64,000 nucleotides of DNA from Delphinus delphis (GCF_949987515.2 NC_082696.1:62504447-62568446); one strand, 5' to 3'. Numbered from the stretch's first letter, positions 13,880-27,900 are shown. Notes: a model not told the origin generated them from the letters alone. A program made the numbers and translations.

Positions 13880-14180
13880 ACAAATGGACATTCTTAATGT
13901 GTCTCCTCCTTAACCATGATATGCAATTGTTTATCAAGTCTTGTTGGCTCTCTCCTGAGGATGCCTTACACTCTTCATTCTCTTCTTTACACTTACTGCT
14001 AGTGCTTTAGTTCCAGTGCTCATAGTATCCCATGGGACTGTTGTAATATCTTTATTACACCTCTGCCCTATCTTTACCTTTAGTCTTTTTCTATTCCAGT
14101 CTATCATCTACCATTCCTCAAGAGTTGTCTCTCTAAAGTACAAATATGACTTTACCTTTCCATTTTATTTCAGTCAATAG
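13880..14180 (+). repeat. L2-like LINE fragment
   Basis: Text such as 'cctctgccctatctttacc' followed by 'ctctctaaagtacaaatatgac' resembles the L2 untranslated region. It is diverged and the boundaries are soft. Confidence 0.4.
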
Positions 14181-16264
14181 CTTCTTAAACTTACACAAAA
14201 TTTCTTTGGTTATCAGGTCTAAGTTTTCCTCTACATAGTCCATTCAGCTCAACAAAAAAAACTAGGATTATCCAGATATAATGTGCTCTTTTATATTTCA
14301 CTGCCCGTTGTTTGCTTGTTTTTTTTTTTTTTATGTTATTTACTCTGCTTGAATTTCCTGTCCCTCCTTTCCTTCTTATCAGTCTGAATTGAAGCAATTC
14401 AAATATAAGATCCTCTGTGGACCCTGCATGATGCAGTACTTATTAGTCTTTGGATCACCTGCAATTGTGTCCCACACATTGAGTGAATGAAGAATGGATG
14501 GATTGAAACAAACAGAAGAAGCATTTGAACAGTGCATAGGTAGTGGAAACCTTTGTAAACCTCATCTTGGCACTGGCCAAGTGCTGCAACATTACAATGA
14601 GTGGTGTTGCAATTAATGGCGGTACATTAAAAAAATTTTTTTGCACAGGCCACAAGTAAACATGCTTCTAAATGGTTGAAAAATGTGCTTTACCTGTGTT
14701 TCTATTGAAGATGTTTGTGTGTGTGTTGCATGGGATGACTGAGCAGTTAAGTGAATTGTGAGTTTACTTGTTTTCAAGTTGGGTGGGCTCTGAATGCTGG
14801 TACTTTCTGGTACTCATTGTTCCCTTCCCCTTCTCCTGTCAGACAAAAGTATGGCAATGGGAAAGCCTGACACAAATTAAGGAGGGAGAGACTTGTGAAT
14901 AAGTGATCCATAAAATCATTAGGATGGCATAGGGATTGAATGAGAGATAGATGTATCTGTTAAATCTCCACTATCCCAAATCACAAGTACAAACACTTCA
15001 ATATTTATCGAGTAATTTAACCTAGTTTCTTTTTGTTGTTGTTCATTCAGTTCCATGATTCAGTTTCCTTCATTCTGATAAAGTGATTACTTCTTATATT
15101 AATCTAGTTCGACAATTAAGATGCATGAACACATTCCATATATTTTCCTTCCACAGTGTTTTGTTTTATACTAAAACAGATGTCATTTAGGTGCCTTTGA
15201 AACAAGGAAGCACTAAAATTAATGGTAATTTTCTCTACTGCTATGAGACAGATTCAGTTATTCCTCCACTCCTGTACACTTTATTCTCACATGCATTTGG
15301 ATACTTACCCTATAATATCAAATATGATTGGGTGCATATATGCCCTTCTCTTTCTTCCGAGTTATATCATCTATCTCCCTACCCTGAACTCTGTCAAGCA
15401 TAAGTAGAGAAACAGTGCCTTACATTAATAGAGAAAATTTCTATTGTGCAAGACTTGGCAAGATGAAATGTAAAGGGAGAAAAATTGGGGAAGAGGAGGC
15501 ACTTAGAAAAAGCACTATTTCATATTACCCGCAGTGCTTTCATTGTGATCTTGCTCTACCTCTGCTTCTGCTAATGTCTTTTCAATACATTCTTAATAAC
15601 TATCATTATCTTTAAAACTGTTGAAAAAGCACTGCTTTGGAGAGAGTTTTCCAAGGTAGCCACTATTTCCCTTGCCCTCTACCCCTGTCCTCGTGTTCCT
15701 CTTTGGACAGGCACATATTGCTAAGTAAGCATTCGCTTATTAAGTGACCCTCTTATTGATGAAGGTTACTGCCAGTATAATTGAATGGAGAACCATTCAA
15801 TTGTTTGCCTAAATCCCAGTGGTCTTAAACACAGTTATCTCCATCTAAATGAGAGTAGCTAAATTTGCTTGAGGAAATATAATCAGGCAGAAAGGGTGTA
15901 CTTTAAATTTGTAAATAAAATTCCCAGCAATACTGCTACATTATTACATAAGTTCACTTTCTACTTTCTAAGAAAAACTATTTCACAAATTCTTTACTTT
16001 TTTCAAACTTCCCATATTAACTTGTTCTTTCACCCAAACATCTATGCTGACATGCTCAACTCATGTCATTGCATCATTCTTCATTGATAAAAAAAAAAAG
16101 TAATTGATCAAATGTTCTCATTTTCCTAAATTTACAGCCAAAATCCTGTAGGAGCTGTACCTGTATTTTCAGTCAATCTACCATTTCAATAAAAGAAATT
16201 TCTCTTCTTGCATCAGAGTTTACTCTGCTCAATATTATGTAACAACCTAATTGGGAAAAGAATT
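14181..16264. other. AT-rich sequence, no gene seen
   Basis: No supported coding sequence or RNA gene. A poly-T run at about 14320 may be a remnant SINE or LINE tail. Confidence 0.4.
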
Positions 16265-16376
16265 TGAAAAAAAATAGAGACATGTTTATATATAACTGAA
16301 TCACTTTGTTGTACACCTGAAAGTAACACAACATTGTTAATCAACTATACTCCAATATAAAATAAAAAGTTAAAAA
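16265..16376 (+). repeat. Short L1 3'-end insertion
   Basis: Contains the terminal L1 3' UTR text 'aactgaatcactttgttgta', 'acctgaaagtaacacaacat' and 'aatcaactatactccaatat', then an A-rich tail. The same end is seen in the large L1 copies at 57350-57435, so this is a severely 5'-truncated L1. Confidence 0.85.
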
Positions 16377-16559
16377 CATTTACTCCCTTGATTTGTGCTC
16401 TGTATTTCGTACTCTATAATCTTCTCTGTAATGTTTTCTTCTACATTATCAATTTCTCCTATTCCATTGAAACACTTCCACTGTACCTGATAGAAAACAA
16501 CAAAATCCTTAAACCCATAAAGGTCTTAAAAACTAACACTGTGATTCTCTGCTACCGTC

Positions 16560-16795
16560 TTTGAAAAAACTGAAAAAGTTAAAGCCCATATCTTAATTTT
16601 CTCCTTTCTCATTCACTTTTTCATCTGTTCTTTTCCTGTCTTTACTCCAGTAAAAGTGTGACATTTGTTTTCTTACCAATGTAAGCTCTGTAAAGACAGG
16701 ATTTATAAGTATCTTGTTTACAATATCCTTTTCAAGGTGTAGAAGAGTGCCAGGCATCTTGCAGTATTTGTCAATCTAATACATGAATGAGTGCG
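16560..16795 (+). repeat. L2 LINE 3' fragment
   Basis: Has the L2 tail order 'ccaatgtaagctctgtaaag', 'acaggatttataagtatctt', 'gtgccaggcatcttgcag' and a terminal 'atgaatgagtg'. Confidence 0.6.
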
Positions 16796-16989
16796 TGCAC
16801 TGAGACTGTTTCAACCAAAATTAAATAATCTATCTCTTTATACTATGTTAAAACAATATATGATATGACCTAATACATGGTCATGAGGAACACTTGGATA
16901 ATCCTGAAAAGTATGAGGAAGATCTTTTAAAAAAATATGAATTTTACTTCATGGAGATTACCAATAACATTTCAGATTTTCATTGAAAT

Positions 16990-17075
16990 ATTTTTTTCTT
17001 TTTTTATTGAGGTATAGTTGATTTATAATATTATGTTAGTTTCAGGTGTACAACATAGTGATTCAAAATTTTAAG
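16990..17075 (-). repeat. L1 3' end, antisense stub
   Basis: A T-rich start followed by 'attgaggtatagttgattta' and 'gtttcaggtgtacaacatag' is the reverse complement of an L1 3' terminus. It abuts a plus-strand L1 body directly. A twin-primed inversion would invert upstream L1 sequence, not the 3' end, so this looks like a separate stub. Confidence 0.75.
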
Positions 17076-18063
17076 CCATTCATGAAAGAAATTGAAGACA
17101 CCACAAAAAATGGAAAAAAAATATTGTGCTCTTGGATTGGAAGAGTATTGTTAAAAATGTCCATTCTCTCCAAAGCAATCTCCACATTCAATGCCATCCC
17201 TATTAAAATACCAAAGGTGTTTTTCAAAAAACTAGAAAAAATAATCCTAAAATATGTATGGAACCATAGAAGACTCTGAATGACCAAAGAAATTTTGAGA
17301 AAGAAAAATAAAGCTGGAAGGATCATGCTCCCTGATTTCAAACTATACTACACAGTTATATTAATCAAAACACTATAGTATTAGCACAAAAACAGACACA
17401 TCGACTAATAAAATGAAATAGCCCAGAAATAAACCCATACACACTCATATGGTCAAGTAATGTATGAACAATAGGCAAGAATACCATAATGGGGAAAAGA
17501 CATTAATTTCAATAAATTCAATAAATGGTGTTGGGAAAATTGGACAACTACAGACAAAAGAATGAAACTGGACTACTTTCTTACACCATACACAAAACAG
17601 AAAAAAAAAAAACTCAAAATGGATTAAAGACTGAAATCTAAAACCTGAAACCATAAAACTCCTGGTAGAAAACATAAGCAGTATGTTCTTCGGCATTGGT
17701 CTTAGCAATATTTTATTGGATAAGTCTCCTCAGGCAAGGCAGCAAGGATCAAAAATAAATAAATGGGACCACATCAAACTAAAAAGTTTTTGTACAGTGA
17801 AGGGAAACCATCAACAAAATGAAAAGGCAACCTACTGAATGGGAGAAGATATTTGCAAACAATATATTTGATGATGGATGATATCCAAATTATATAAATA
17901 ACTCATGCAATTCAATATCAAAAACACAAACAACCCAAATTTTAAAGTGGGAAGACTTGAATAGGCATTTTTTCAAGAAGACAGACTGATGGCCAACAGT
18001 CTCATAAAAAGATGCTCAACATCACTGATCATTAGGGGAATGCAAATCAAAGCCACAATGAGG

Positions 18064-18426
18064 GGACTTCACTGGTGGCACAGTGGTTAAGAATCCTCCT
18101 GCCAGTGCAGGGAACACAGGTTCGATCCCTGATCTGGGATGATCCCACATGCCATGGAGCAACTAAGGCCATGCGCCACAACTACTGAGCCTGCACTCTA
18201 GAGCCTGTAAGCTACAACTACTGAGGCTGCATGCCACAACTACTGAAGCCTGCAACCCTAGAGCCCATGCTCTGCAACAAGAGAAGCCACCGCAATGAGA
18301 AGCCTGCGCACCGCAACAAAGAGTAGCCCCTGCTTGCCGCAACTAGAGAAAGCCCGTGTGCAGCAACAGAGACCCAACGCAGCCAAAAATAAATAAATAA
18401 AATTAAATAAATAAATTAAAGTAAAA
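18064..18426 (+). repeat. Older, longer CHR-type SINE inside an L1
   Basis: Starts 'ggacttcactggtggcacag', continues through the tRNA-like head with B-box text 'ggttcgatccctgatctggg', then a longer body of repeated 'caacaactactgaggctgca'-type units and an (AAAT)n tail. A 10-base direct repeat CACAATGAGG flanks it (18054-18063 and 18427-18436). The longer body and higher divergence set it apart from the short CHR-2-like copies elsewhere in the window. Confidence 0.88.
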
Positions 18427-18779
18427 CACAATGAGGTATCACCTCACATCTATCAGAATGGTTATTATCAAAAAAAAAAAAACTCAGCAAGTTATCCGTG
18501 AGGATGTGGAGAAAATAAAACCCTCATGAACTGTTGGTGGGAATGTAAATTGGTGTAGCATCTATGGAAAAAAGTCTGGAGTTTCCTGAGAAAACTAAAA
18601 ATAGAACTACTATAACATCTAACAATTTCACTTCTTGGTATTTATATGAAGAAAACAAAAACACTAATTTGAAAGGATACATGTACCTCTATGTTCCTTG
18701 CAACACTATTTACATTACCCAAGGCATTGAAGCAACTGAAATATCCATCAACAGATGAGTGGATAAAGATGTGGTATAT

Positions 18780-18822
18780 GTATATGTGTGTGTATATATA
18801 TAGATAGATATAAATATATGAG
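18780..18822. repeat. (TG/TA)n simple repeat
   Basis: A degenerate TG-TA-GATA dinucleotide/tetranucleotide run within the L1 3' UTR; likely variable in length. Confidence 0.8.
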
Positions 18823-19236
18823 GAAATATTAGCCATAAATGCCATCATTTGTGGCAACATGGGTGGACATAAAGGGTATCATGCTAAGTGAAGTGTCAGA
18901 CAGAGAAAAACAAAAACCACATTTCATTTATATGTGGAATCTAAAACTCAAAATAAATAAACAAAACAGAAGCAGGCTCATAGTTACAGAGAACAAACTG
19001 GGAGTTGCCAGAGGGGAGAGGGATGTGGAGATGAATAATAAAGATGAAGAGTATTAAGAGTTACAAACTGTATAATGTATACACAGAGAGTATAGTCAGT
19101 AATATTGTAAGGAGTATATATGGTGACAGATAGTGACTAAACTTATTGTGGTGATCATTTCATAATGTATAAAAATACTGAATCATTATGTTGTACACCT
19201 AACATAATATTGTATGTTAATTATAATTCAAAAAAA

Positions 19237-22079
19237 TTAATGAAAATAAAGCTGAAATTGTTTCTGTATATTCAAACAAAAGGTACTTTTGTTTACCTTT
19301 CAGGCTAATCTTCATTTTTGTCCTTTTATCCATCGAGTTCTTAACTTTTTCTTAATAATTTGAATTACGTCTGTAAATGTAGTATATCACAATTTGTTAT
19401 ATCTGTTCTACTATTTTCAAGTTTGTAATTTACATTTAATCACATTTGCTGGAATACAGGTAATTTTACATTTAAGATACACCATCTATTTTAAAATTTA
19501 TTTCTAAAATTACTACTGTTTAAAAGTACTCACATATTTAAAAATGATTAAATTCATTTCTATTGTATTTCTTATTTCTTATTATTTCTTATTTCTATTT
19601 ATTTGTTTATTTTTTTATATTAAATTTTTGGTCAACTGTAATTTCAACTGAGCTATTTAAGCATTAGGAACTTAACATTTTCATCAAACTAATGTTGGAA
19701 ACATGAAATTATCATTCCTTGACCCTTAGGATTTTTAGGGGATTGATTAGCTTATTCAGAAGTGACTAATTCAGAATTGGCTCAGCTTGTAAAATACAAG
19801 GAGCACAATAAAATAAAAGGCATTTTTAGCAGGCAATGAAAGGAGATAGATAACATTTTTGAGAGAGGGGCCGACTTATATAGTCTAGCACAGCATGAGA
19901 GTCCTACCTTAGGATCTGCTTCCATAATTCTTCACAATTTTAGGGTTTATTCTTTCCTTTTATTTTTGAATTCATGGATTTTCTCAAAACTCTGACCCAG
20001 TAGCTCCAAGATCATGTTTAGTTGAATGGAAGCAAAGTGAGCAGAGGACAAAGGGATAGCATAGGGAAAGTAGAAGCTCTTTGTGTGCCTATGTATTTGA
20101 AAATGACCCAACATCAGAGTTTTTATAGCTTAGTAGTTAACATATTGTTCAGATTTATCTATAGTTGATGTATTAATGGTCTTTTAATGGCAGTTCATAT
20201 GGTTACTTAATAATGAATCCACTGTTATGGTGACAGAGAAAGTAAGCTTCAGAACAATTTGGAATTAGCACACTATCAGTCATTAAAAAATGAGATGAAA
20301 TATAGTGAATTTGAATAAGTGGGCCAGAGAATGTGACTAGTTCATCGCCTACTTATTTCAGAGTCAGTAGACAGAGGAATCTATATTTTCTTCGCTGTAG
20401 TAAGAGAGTCTTACATTTCCTATCATTGCCAGGATGTGAATTCCAGCAGTAGAATCTTTCTCTTAGTAGGCCAATCATGTCTTATTTTGCCATTTTCCTC
20501 ATTGCATACACCTGCTATGGAAATTTAATATACTAAACAACATGCCTCCTTTTTCCTGTTGCTTCCAAGTGGATTTCATACATTTGCATTTAATTCAGAA
20601 GGCTGTCAAATTATATGCAACGATTTAGATTCAGCATAGTTTAATCACATCTAAAGTCAATTAAAGGAAAATTTTAATCATCCATTTCCTTAGTTTGACC
20701 TAATTTCTTATTAAGTCACTGCTTTCTCTTGTATTTCATTGTTACAGAATATTCTATATAACGTTAACATTTTTATTTAAAAGGATGGAACATTCTTTAG
20801 AAATATGTTAATATGGTAACAATAGGGATGCAGTTACAAGTTTGCAATCATTCTCATTCTCTCTTTAGACTGCACTGTTTGTAACAACCCCTTTCACCTC
20901 ACAAGGCTCAGCATTTTTCCTTCAAGTACACTTCCTTTCCCCTCTCATTTCCAGAATGCTAAATTGAGATGATTAACATCTGCCTAGAACAGATGCCCCT
21001 GAAGTTCTGCTACAAACATAAAATTTCCCTCAAAGCCAATAGTATAGGTATAATAACAAAAGGCAGTTTTTTAAACATATGGAATGTATTGTTTTCTGGT
21101 TTTCCCTCCTGACATGATACCATTTATTTTTTTAAGAAATTCTTTCACGTGATTATTTCCGAGTTAGAGTCCATTCGTGAAATTGTTTTTAATTCTATAG
21201 TTTTCAAAACTAAGAGTTGTTCAAGACAGTTTAATTTTCATTAAATACATTGGTAGTTTACCCATATTTTCAAACAGTATTGAGTAATTGCTTTTTTTGT
21301 GCCATGGACATAAAAATAGTAGTTTAGAGGAAAAAATGTATGAGTGAAAATTCATAAAAGATATTCAACTTGAGTAGAAACAAAACAAAGTCACTTTCAA
21401 AAATGAGATATACCTATTCCTAGTAAATTGCCAAATATTTAAGAGAAAGAAAGCGGAAAAAACCCTCTTCCCTCCTTTGCACATTGGCTCTGTGCTGAGG
21501 CCAGGCCATTTTCACCTCTGCCTTGGCTTCTTGCTTTCATTGTGTCTAGAGATCACCCAGAGGTTGAAAGTGTACCATCTTCTCAGATTTTTTTTCTGAG
21601 TGAGCACCAAGGCATGTATATGTCTCTAAACTCCTCAGTATACAGGGACACTTTTAAATGCCTTAATTTCCCAAAGAAACTCCCTGCCCAGCTTTTCCTC
21701 CTAGGCTCTCAGTGCTCTTTGTATGCCTCAAGGATGTAATCTTTTGACTCAGGCTGCAGTGGGTTGTTCATTTATCTTCCAGTGTTATTGTGAAATGCAG
21801 TTCATTCATCTTGAGTAGGTTCCTAGTTAGGCGAAACGAAGACAAGCACTTTGCATTGTCCTTCAGGTAGCTCCCAGACAGGTTAGAAATGGAAAACACA
21901 ATCGTTTGTAAATAAGGTCTGTTCTGTTCCCCTCAGAATAACTATAGCATCAGGGGGTAAGTGGGAAAAGGGCAAATAAAAACATCACAGAGTTTTCCCA
22001 CTCTTTAAGTTGCTTTTCTTTGATTCAATATTTGCTTGGTTGCTGCAAACCTTTGACTATTTTTCAGAGTTCTTAGAAA
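19237..22079. other. AT-rich unique sequence, no gene seen
   Basis: No supported coding region, splice-bounded exon, RNA gene or clear transposon. A TTATTTC-rich patch is at about 19560-19620. Confidence 0.45.
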
Positions 22080-22920
22080 GTTGATTCTGTCAGTTTTTGC
22101 TTGATTTTTTTAAAGGTCTCCGAGAGACATGTGGTTTGAAGCTGCGTGCTTCATTTTCACTCATATTACTCCCTACTTCTTTATATTTTACTATATTTTC
22201 AATTGCGTGTTAAACATTGTAGATGATCCATTGTGTTGAGCTTTGTTCTAACGGGATTATATTAGTGGAAAATTCTCTTGATCCTGTCTGTTTTGGGGGT
22301 TTTTTTGTTGTTTTTTCTGATGAGTCTATTTTGATTTTGTCTTTAGTTTGGGGTCATATACCCTAAAACATGGTGATTCCTAAGATGTTGCCTTTCTGGA
22401 GTCTCACCCAAATGTCTGAGATGCTTAGTGAGTGCTTTTACTCCTACAGCCTCTGGAATCTCTGCTCAGCTGTTTGTTCCCAGGCAGTCCCTCCTTGTAA
22501 GCCTTTACAGAGTCCTGCTGTACACATTCAGGGCTCTGTCTTTGGTCAAGGACTTAGAGAGATTCCCCACATAGGCTTCTGGGTTATTTCCACCCACCTA
22601 CTGTGAGTTTACCTATGTCCAGTGTCGTTCCCTGGAAATTCCAGCAGTTAACAGTCATCCAAAACATATCTCTTCCTCTTCAGCCCAGAAGAGACTGCTC
22701 TCCGTTTGGGCACTGTCTCCCTGCATGGTAATCTGGAAAGTGCTTGCAAGTAGAAACCTGTGATAATTGTGGGGCTCACCTAGCGTATTGCCCTTCTCTC
22801 CAGGATCCCACCTATTTCTGTTATTCAATGCCTGGCAACAGTTGCTTTATGGATTTTGTCTATTTTTATAGTCAGACACACATTATTCTGTCTTGACTGG
22901 AAGTGAATGTCAAAGAGTCT
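22080..22920 (-). repeat. Probable ancient L1 3' UTR, antisense
   Basis: Composition and phrases such as 'ttcagggctctgtctttggt' and 'ttatggattttgtctatttt' recall the 3' UTR of old mammalian L1 subfamilies on the minus strand. No diagnostic block is strong enough to be sure. The open frames here have no domain. Confidence 0.35.
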
Positions 22921-23044
22921 CATTTTTAAAATATGTGTGTCTTCCAATGCAGTAATCTTGTAGGAAATTATATGTAGGAAATATCTAGAAATTTTCATGA
23001 TGTTACGTGCTCAGATTCATTCACTACAGTTAATGTTTTAAAAT

Positions 23045-23125
23045 AATTTTAAACAACCTATATTATATATATAATATTTAACTTACATATATTATATATC
23101 TAATATATATTTTATTATATATGTA
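23045..23125. repeat. (TA)n-rich low-complexity tract
   Basis: Alternating TATA/ATAT text with short self-complementary stretches. Prone to slippage; no function implied. Confidence 0.75.
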
Positions 23126-23639
23126 AATGGCCTTTATTCCTCTGATTATTTGCTTCTATACTGTTATTTTCACTATAAATCATTAATAGTGTGGAAAATA
23201 TCCACATTATATTAGATTAAAAGATAGATCAAAAATTGGATATGCAATATGAGCCAGTGTTATTAAAATGTATGTATTGGTGTGTATGTGTGTGTATTTA
23301 CATGAATAAAATTTGTTCACGTGTACCACCTTTTTGTCATAACAAAATATAATCAGGTGAGTTATTTAAACATTTTAAATTCTTCCCTGTTACTTACTAT
23401 AAAATTAACTGTTTAAATATTTAAACTTCTTTCCTTCTCATTTCAATCAAAGCCTCATTTTGTTTTTTCTTTGCTTCTCACTGCTTGCCTTTAAAGCAAA
23501 CTGCATCTCTTCAACCAAATTGGTCAGTTTTACTAGGATATTCAATGTTTTGCATGGGTATTTTTGTCACTCATGACTGAATTATTCTCTAAAACTAGGT
23601 CTACAGATATCCTGCCTATTCTTTAACTACTGTTTCAAA

Positions 23640-24200
23640 GCCACCAATTTCATAAAATCCATAAATGTATTTTTCCCTTGCCTGCTAACCTTTTGAAGTA
23701 TTTTTGGTATTTTGTTTGTGGCATTTACCACATTCTACCTTGTACTGTAGCTGTTTGTATATCTGATATGTTTTATTTCATTACTAGTTTGTAAGCTTTA
23801 TGAGAAAGGAAACAATGTCTTATTTTTTCCCCAAGGTCCTTACAATAGTGGGCCACTGAATAAATACTGAATATGTTTTATATCTATTTATTTTACATTC
23901 TGAACTATCAGATCTATGGTCTCTTGACCCCTCCCCTTGTTTATCTCCCTTGCTAATTGTTACTTACCTTTCGACACTCAAGTCAATTATTTTCTTCTTC
24001 AAGCAGTATTCTCTAATTCAAGCAGATTTTGAATCAAACATCTATCAAACTCTCCAGGAATCTTTGATGAATATATATATATATTTTTTAGATTGTAATC
24101 TACTTCAGTGAAGGGGCTAAGTCTTATTTGATGTAATTGCGTAGTACAGTCCCTGACACACAGTAGACACAATTATTTATGGAAGGCAGAAAGTAATGAG
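23640..24200 (+). repeat. L2 LINE 3' fragments
   Basis: Two successive blocks look like L2 3' ends. At 23740-23880 there is 'gtttgtaagctttatgagaa' ending in 'aataaatactgaatatg'. At 24090-24190 there is 'agattgtaatctacttcagt' followed by 'tccctgacacacagtagaca'. They may be two copies or one with an internal insertion. Confidence 0.55.
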
Positions 24201-24721
24201 AAAAGAAAACTTGCTGAGTTTTATACACTAAAAATTTATTCTTAAAAAATTCATGAAAAATAAGAATCATTTCCCAATTGTGTGAAGTCAGAAAAATATA
24301 AAGAAAACATAAACAAGAACTAATCCATTACTTTCTCCAACTTTCAGAATACTATAAACTTTAGATGTATACTGTTAATCAGAATGGAGAAGGCAGGATT
24401 ATGGATTTTGATTAAAAATAACATTTATTTATGCAAAAATTATGATATACATATCAATATAATACACTAACATGAATTTTTTAACTTACATGGGTCATTT
24501 AGTTTATTTATCTTTTTTTGACCTTTAGCTACATTTCTGCTCTTTGTAACATAAATATGGTACTTTTAAGATTTAACATTTTATAATATTGAAAATATTC
24601 ATCAGATGATCATGATTCCTACAATTATCAGTACAGTAGATTCTAACGTGTTTTTTATGAGTGGTGTAATAGCATTTACTATTCGATGGTGTCTATTTTC
24701 ATACTTAAAAGATAGCTATGT

Positions 24722-24927
24722 TGGGCTTCCCTGGTGGCGCAGTGGTTGAGAGTCCACCTGCCAATGCAGGGACACGGGTTCGTGCCCTGGTCCGGGAAGA
24801 TCCCACATGCCATGGAGCGGCTAGGCCCGTGAGCCATGGCCGCTAAGCCTGCGCGTCCGGAGCCTGTGCTCTGCAACGGGAGAGGCCACAACAGTGAGAG
24901 GCCCGCGTACCGAAAAAAAAAAAAAAA
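24722..24927 (+). repeat. CHR-2-like SINE with 15-bp target duplication
   Basis: Full-length plus-strand SINE starting GGGCTTCCCTGGTGGCGCAG. The pol III A-box-like head and B-box-like GGTTCGTGCCC (near 24778) are intact, and the tail is a long pure poly-A run. An exact 15-base target duplication (AAAAGATAGCTATGT) lies at 24707-24721 and 24928-24942. The pure tail and perfect duplication suggest a comparatively recent insertion that may be polymorphic among related species. Confidence 0.97.
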
Positions 24928-24942
24928 AAAAGATAGCTATGT

Positions 24943-27900
24943 CAATCTGAGTTATTTTTAGAAAGAAAAAAATTACAATAAAAAGTAGGTTAAATTTTTT
25001 AAAGTTGATTTACATCTCTAAAACATCTATCTACCTATCTAGCTATCTAACGTTTAATTGCCTGGACTACAGCACTAAAGGAGTATCGTTTATCATTGAG
25101 AACAGAAAGAACCTGAAAAGAAGTTAAAATGATGTCCCTCACAGGTCTGCCACCATGTTTCCCTACTGTTATCCTCCATATATTTCTTAGCAGCTGAAAT
25201 GGCATTACACATGCAACTCATCACTGACTTAATTATCCTTCTGCTCTTATCTAGCCAGGCCAGGAGTAGAATAAGAAAATAAATGACAGTCTTTGTTGTT
25301 AATGTCATTTAAGCAAATTTCCTAGATGACAGTTGCTCCTGAAGGAAAGAAATCATATTGAATTATTGGTGGTGGAGAGTGAAGAGTACTATTTTCTACT
25401 GTCACATGAAGGCTCCGAGGAAAACTTCTCAGGTTTGAGCCTCACTTCTGTGCATGCAAATAATTGCATCCCTTTTAGGGCTGTGATGCTCAGTAGCATG
25501 CGTATTTCTTTCATATCTCTTTTAACATGATGGTGGTAAATCAACGTAACAGACATTTCTTTTTAAACTTCACCAGTTAAGAAACACCTTTCACCTAACA
25601 TCCGAAGGTGGAGAGAAAGGGATATAATGAGTGAAGGAAATAAAGATGAGAGTTGCTCTGAAGAGAAAATGAGCAAGGAAGGAAGTCCATTTTCCTTTTT
25701 CAGGTGTATCCTCATCAAATGCAATGACCATTTTTCTGTTTTCACCTATGAATGAGAAGGAGAGATTAAGCCTCGATTTGGCTAGTATGTATTCTTTTTT
25801 ATCAGTTAAGAGAAAAAGAAAGAAAATAAATCAGTGAATTTTTTACCCCCAGGAAAGGTGGGAAATTCCTTTGTATTTCTACCACTGACTAATTTTAAGG
25901 GTGAAAGTGTAGTAGCTTTTTAAGACCTGGGTCTGTGGATACATAACTGCAGTTCACTAATTTGTTTTTTTTTAAAACCTTAAGCCTTTATGTTTATTTC
26001 CGTATTTTAAAAAGTCAGAAATCATAGGAAATCAATAAATCAATGAGAAATTATTTTATTTGGAAATAATAATTATTGTTCTCTTATAAATAGGATTTGC
26101 AGACCTAATACAGACCTTCACTTTGTAGGATAATACAGAACAACAGTAATGACCATACACAGCTGAAACTGCAAAGCCATCTTAATAATCAGTGGTAAAA
26201 ATGAAAATTCTTCTGTGATCGTTAAAAACTTTTGTCAGAATGTTAAAATTTGTTTCGTTGGCAGTTATAAATATATAGAGAAATGAAAAAATAGTAAAAC
26301 TAATATTTAATAAAAACTATACTTAAAACATTAGAAATGTTAAAAATTAAAGTGTTTTATTTCTCTGTAAAAAACCATCAACAGTTTCTTGAACAATACT
26401 TACCATCTTCATCTCATCATATAACTTATAATATGGAGTGAGAATCTTTGCCTTGGCACATTGTTGTACTCCTTTCTGAGTTTGAGTCAGCTCCCAACGT
26501 TTTATCATTTGCACTTTCAATGTCATGAAATATCTTTGAGAATTTCTTTAATGCAAAGTATTTTTGCCAGTGCCACTTCCTCTGGAATATTTTCTTCCTT
26601 TTTTTTACAACTATTTCCTCATTTATGAACACCCAGTTTAAAAAAAATACAGCAGATTAAGTAGAAGGCAATATTGTTTTGATATTTAAAGAATGAACAG
26701 ATATCATTAGAAGAAATTATTTAAAGCTTCCTTAGTGTCAAGAGGATAATAGAAAACATTATATCTGAGAAATTGAAACATATATCCAGTTGCTATGTAA
26801 ACAGAAATAATAGAAAAGTCTATGTATAAAACAAAAATTTTAAATAAAACAAATGTGACATAAAACATTTTATGCAAGCCAGTGAAGAGCAAAATTGACA
26901 CAGGAAAATCAAGTCAGTAATTTTGATGAAAAATCCTGAAGTAAATCTCTCGAAGAATGAAAACGAAATAGAGGAAAGAATGAAAATTATCTGATATAAT
27001 GATTGGAATGAGAACAAAAAATGAAGAACAGAAATGAAGACAACTTTCTAGAGCTGAGAAGGTTTTAAATATATAGATTGAAAGTTTACCATATTTTGGA
27101 AAAAAGCAACACAAATAGTAAACTTAACAACATCAGAAAAAAATTAGAAACAAGAAAATGAACATAAATTATGAAAATATATTTTTCCTCTCATTTAGAG
27201 AAAAAGTCAAATAAAACAATAAAGGCATAATAAAACAAAATATCATATCATTTACAGTGATAGTAAAATCAACCTGGCCTCAGGTACTGTGCAACATTAA
27301 ATGCCATAATAAGTAACATTTTTAAATGTTTGTTATGCCACAATTTTTGACAACTATATTGACTTTCACATTTGAAGGCCAAGAAAGAGAATCTCACTTA
27401 TAAAACAGATATGATTATAAATTATCTAATCTTTTTTAATTGCTTGAATGCATTATCTAGTGACTCAGCAGGTTAAAGTCACAAATTCAGAATTGATTAT
27501 CTGTGATATGAATATTGAGAAAGTCAATTCCAAAAGTCATTGTCAATTGTATTACAATTTGAATGGGTCATTTAGCTATTTGGGCATCATTAGAGTCTAA
27601 CAATACTATAGTGGTATATTTAAATTACTCACAGGAGTGCTTGGGCTTTGTTACTCTTATATTTATGCCTTAACATGTGCTATATGACATTGAACAAAAG
27701 TATAAAATAATGGTGACAATATGTAATTTCATTGTGACATAAATAATGCAATTGCATAAACAAAAATGGGCGATAGGATAAGTGGTCTCCTTTCCTATTT
27801 CCCTGTTGTTATAGCTAAAAGCTGATGCCCCAATATGACTTGGACTTAATTGACTATCCAGTACTGTGGACTAGGGCTGGCCCAGTGTGTATGTGCTCAT

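Larger units (their letters stand above)
17076..19236 (+). mobile_element. 5'-truncated L1 (ORF2 C-terminal part and 3' UTR)
   Basis: Decayed L1 ORF2 sequence. The translated pieces around 17100-17280 match the region after the reverse transcriptase, and 17750-18060 match the C-terminal part. The 3' UTR ends in 'ttatgttgtacacctaacat' with an A-rich tail near 19236. There are many stops and frameshifts, and an older CHR SINE is inserted at 18064-18426. It is more diverged from the L1 pair at 42-57 kb than those two are from each other, so it is an older copy. Confidence 0.85.

Noticed and set aside
24722..24927. Possible tRNA gene (A- and B-box-like motifs)
   Set aside because: The motifs belong to a tRNA-derived SINE with poly-A tail and target duplication; no tRNA cloverleaf is complete.
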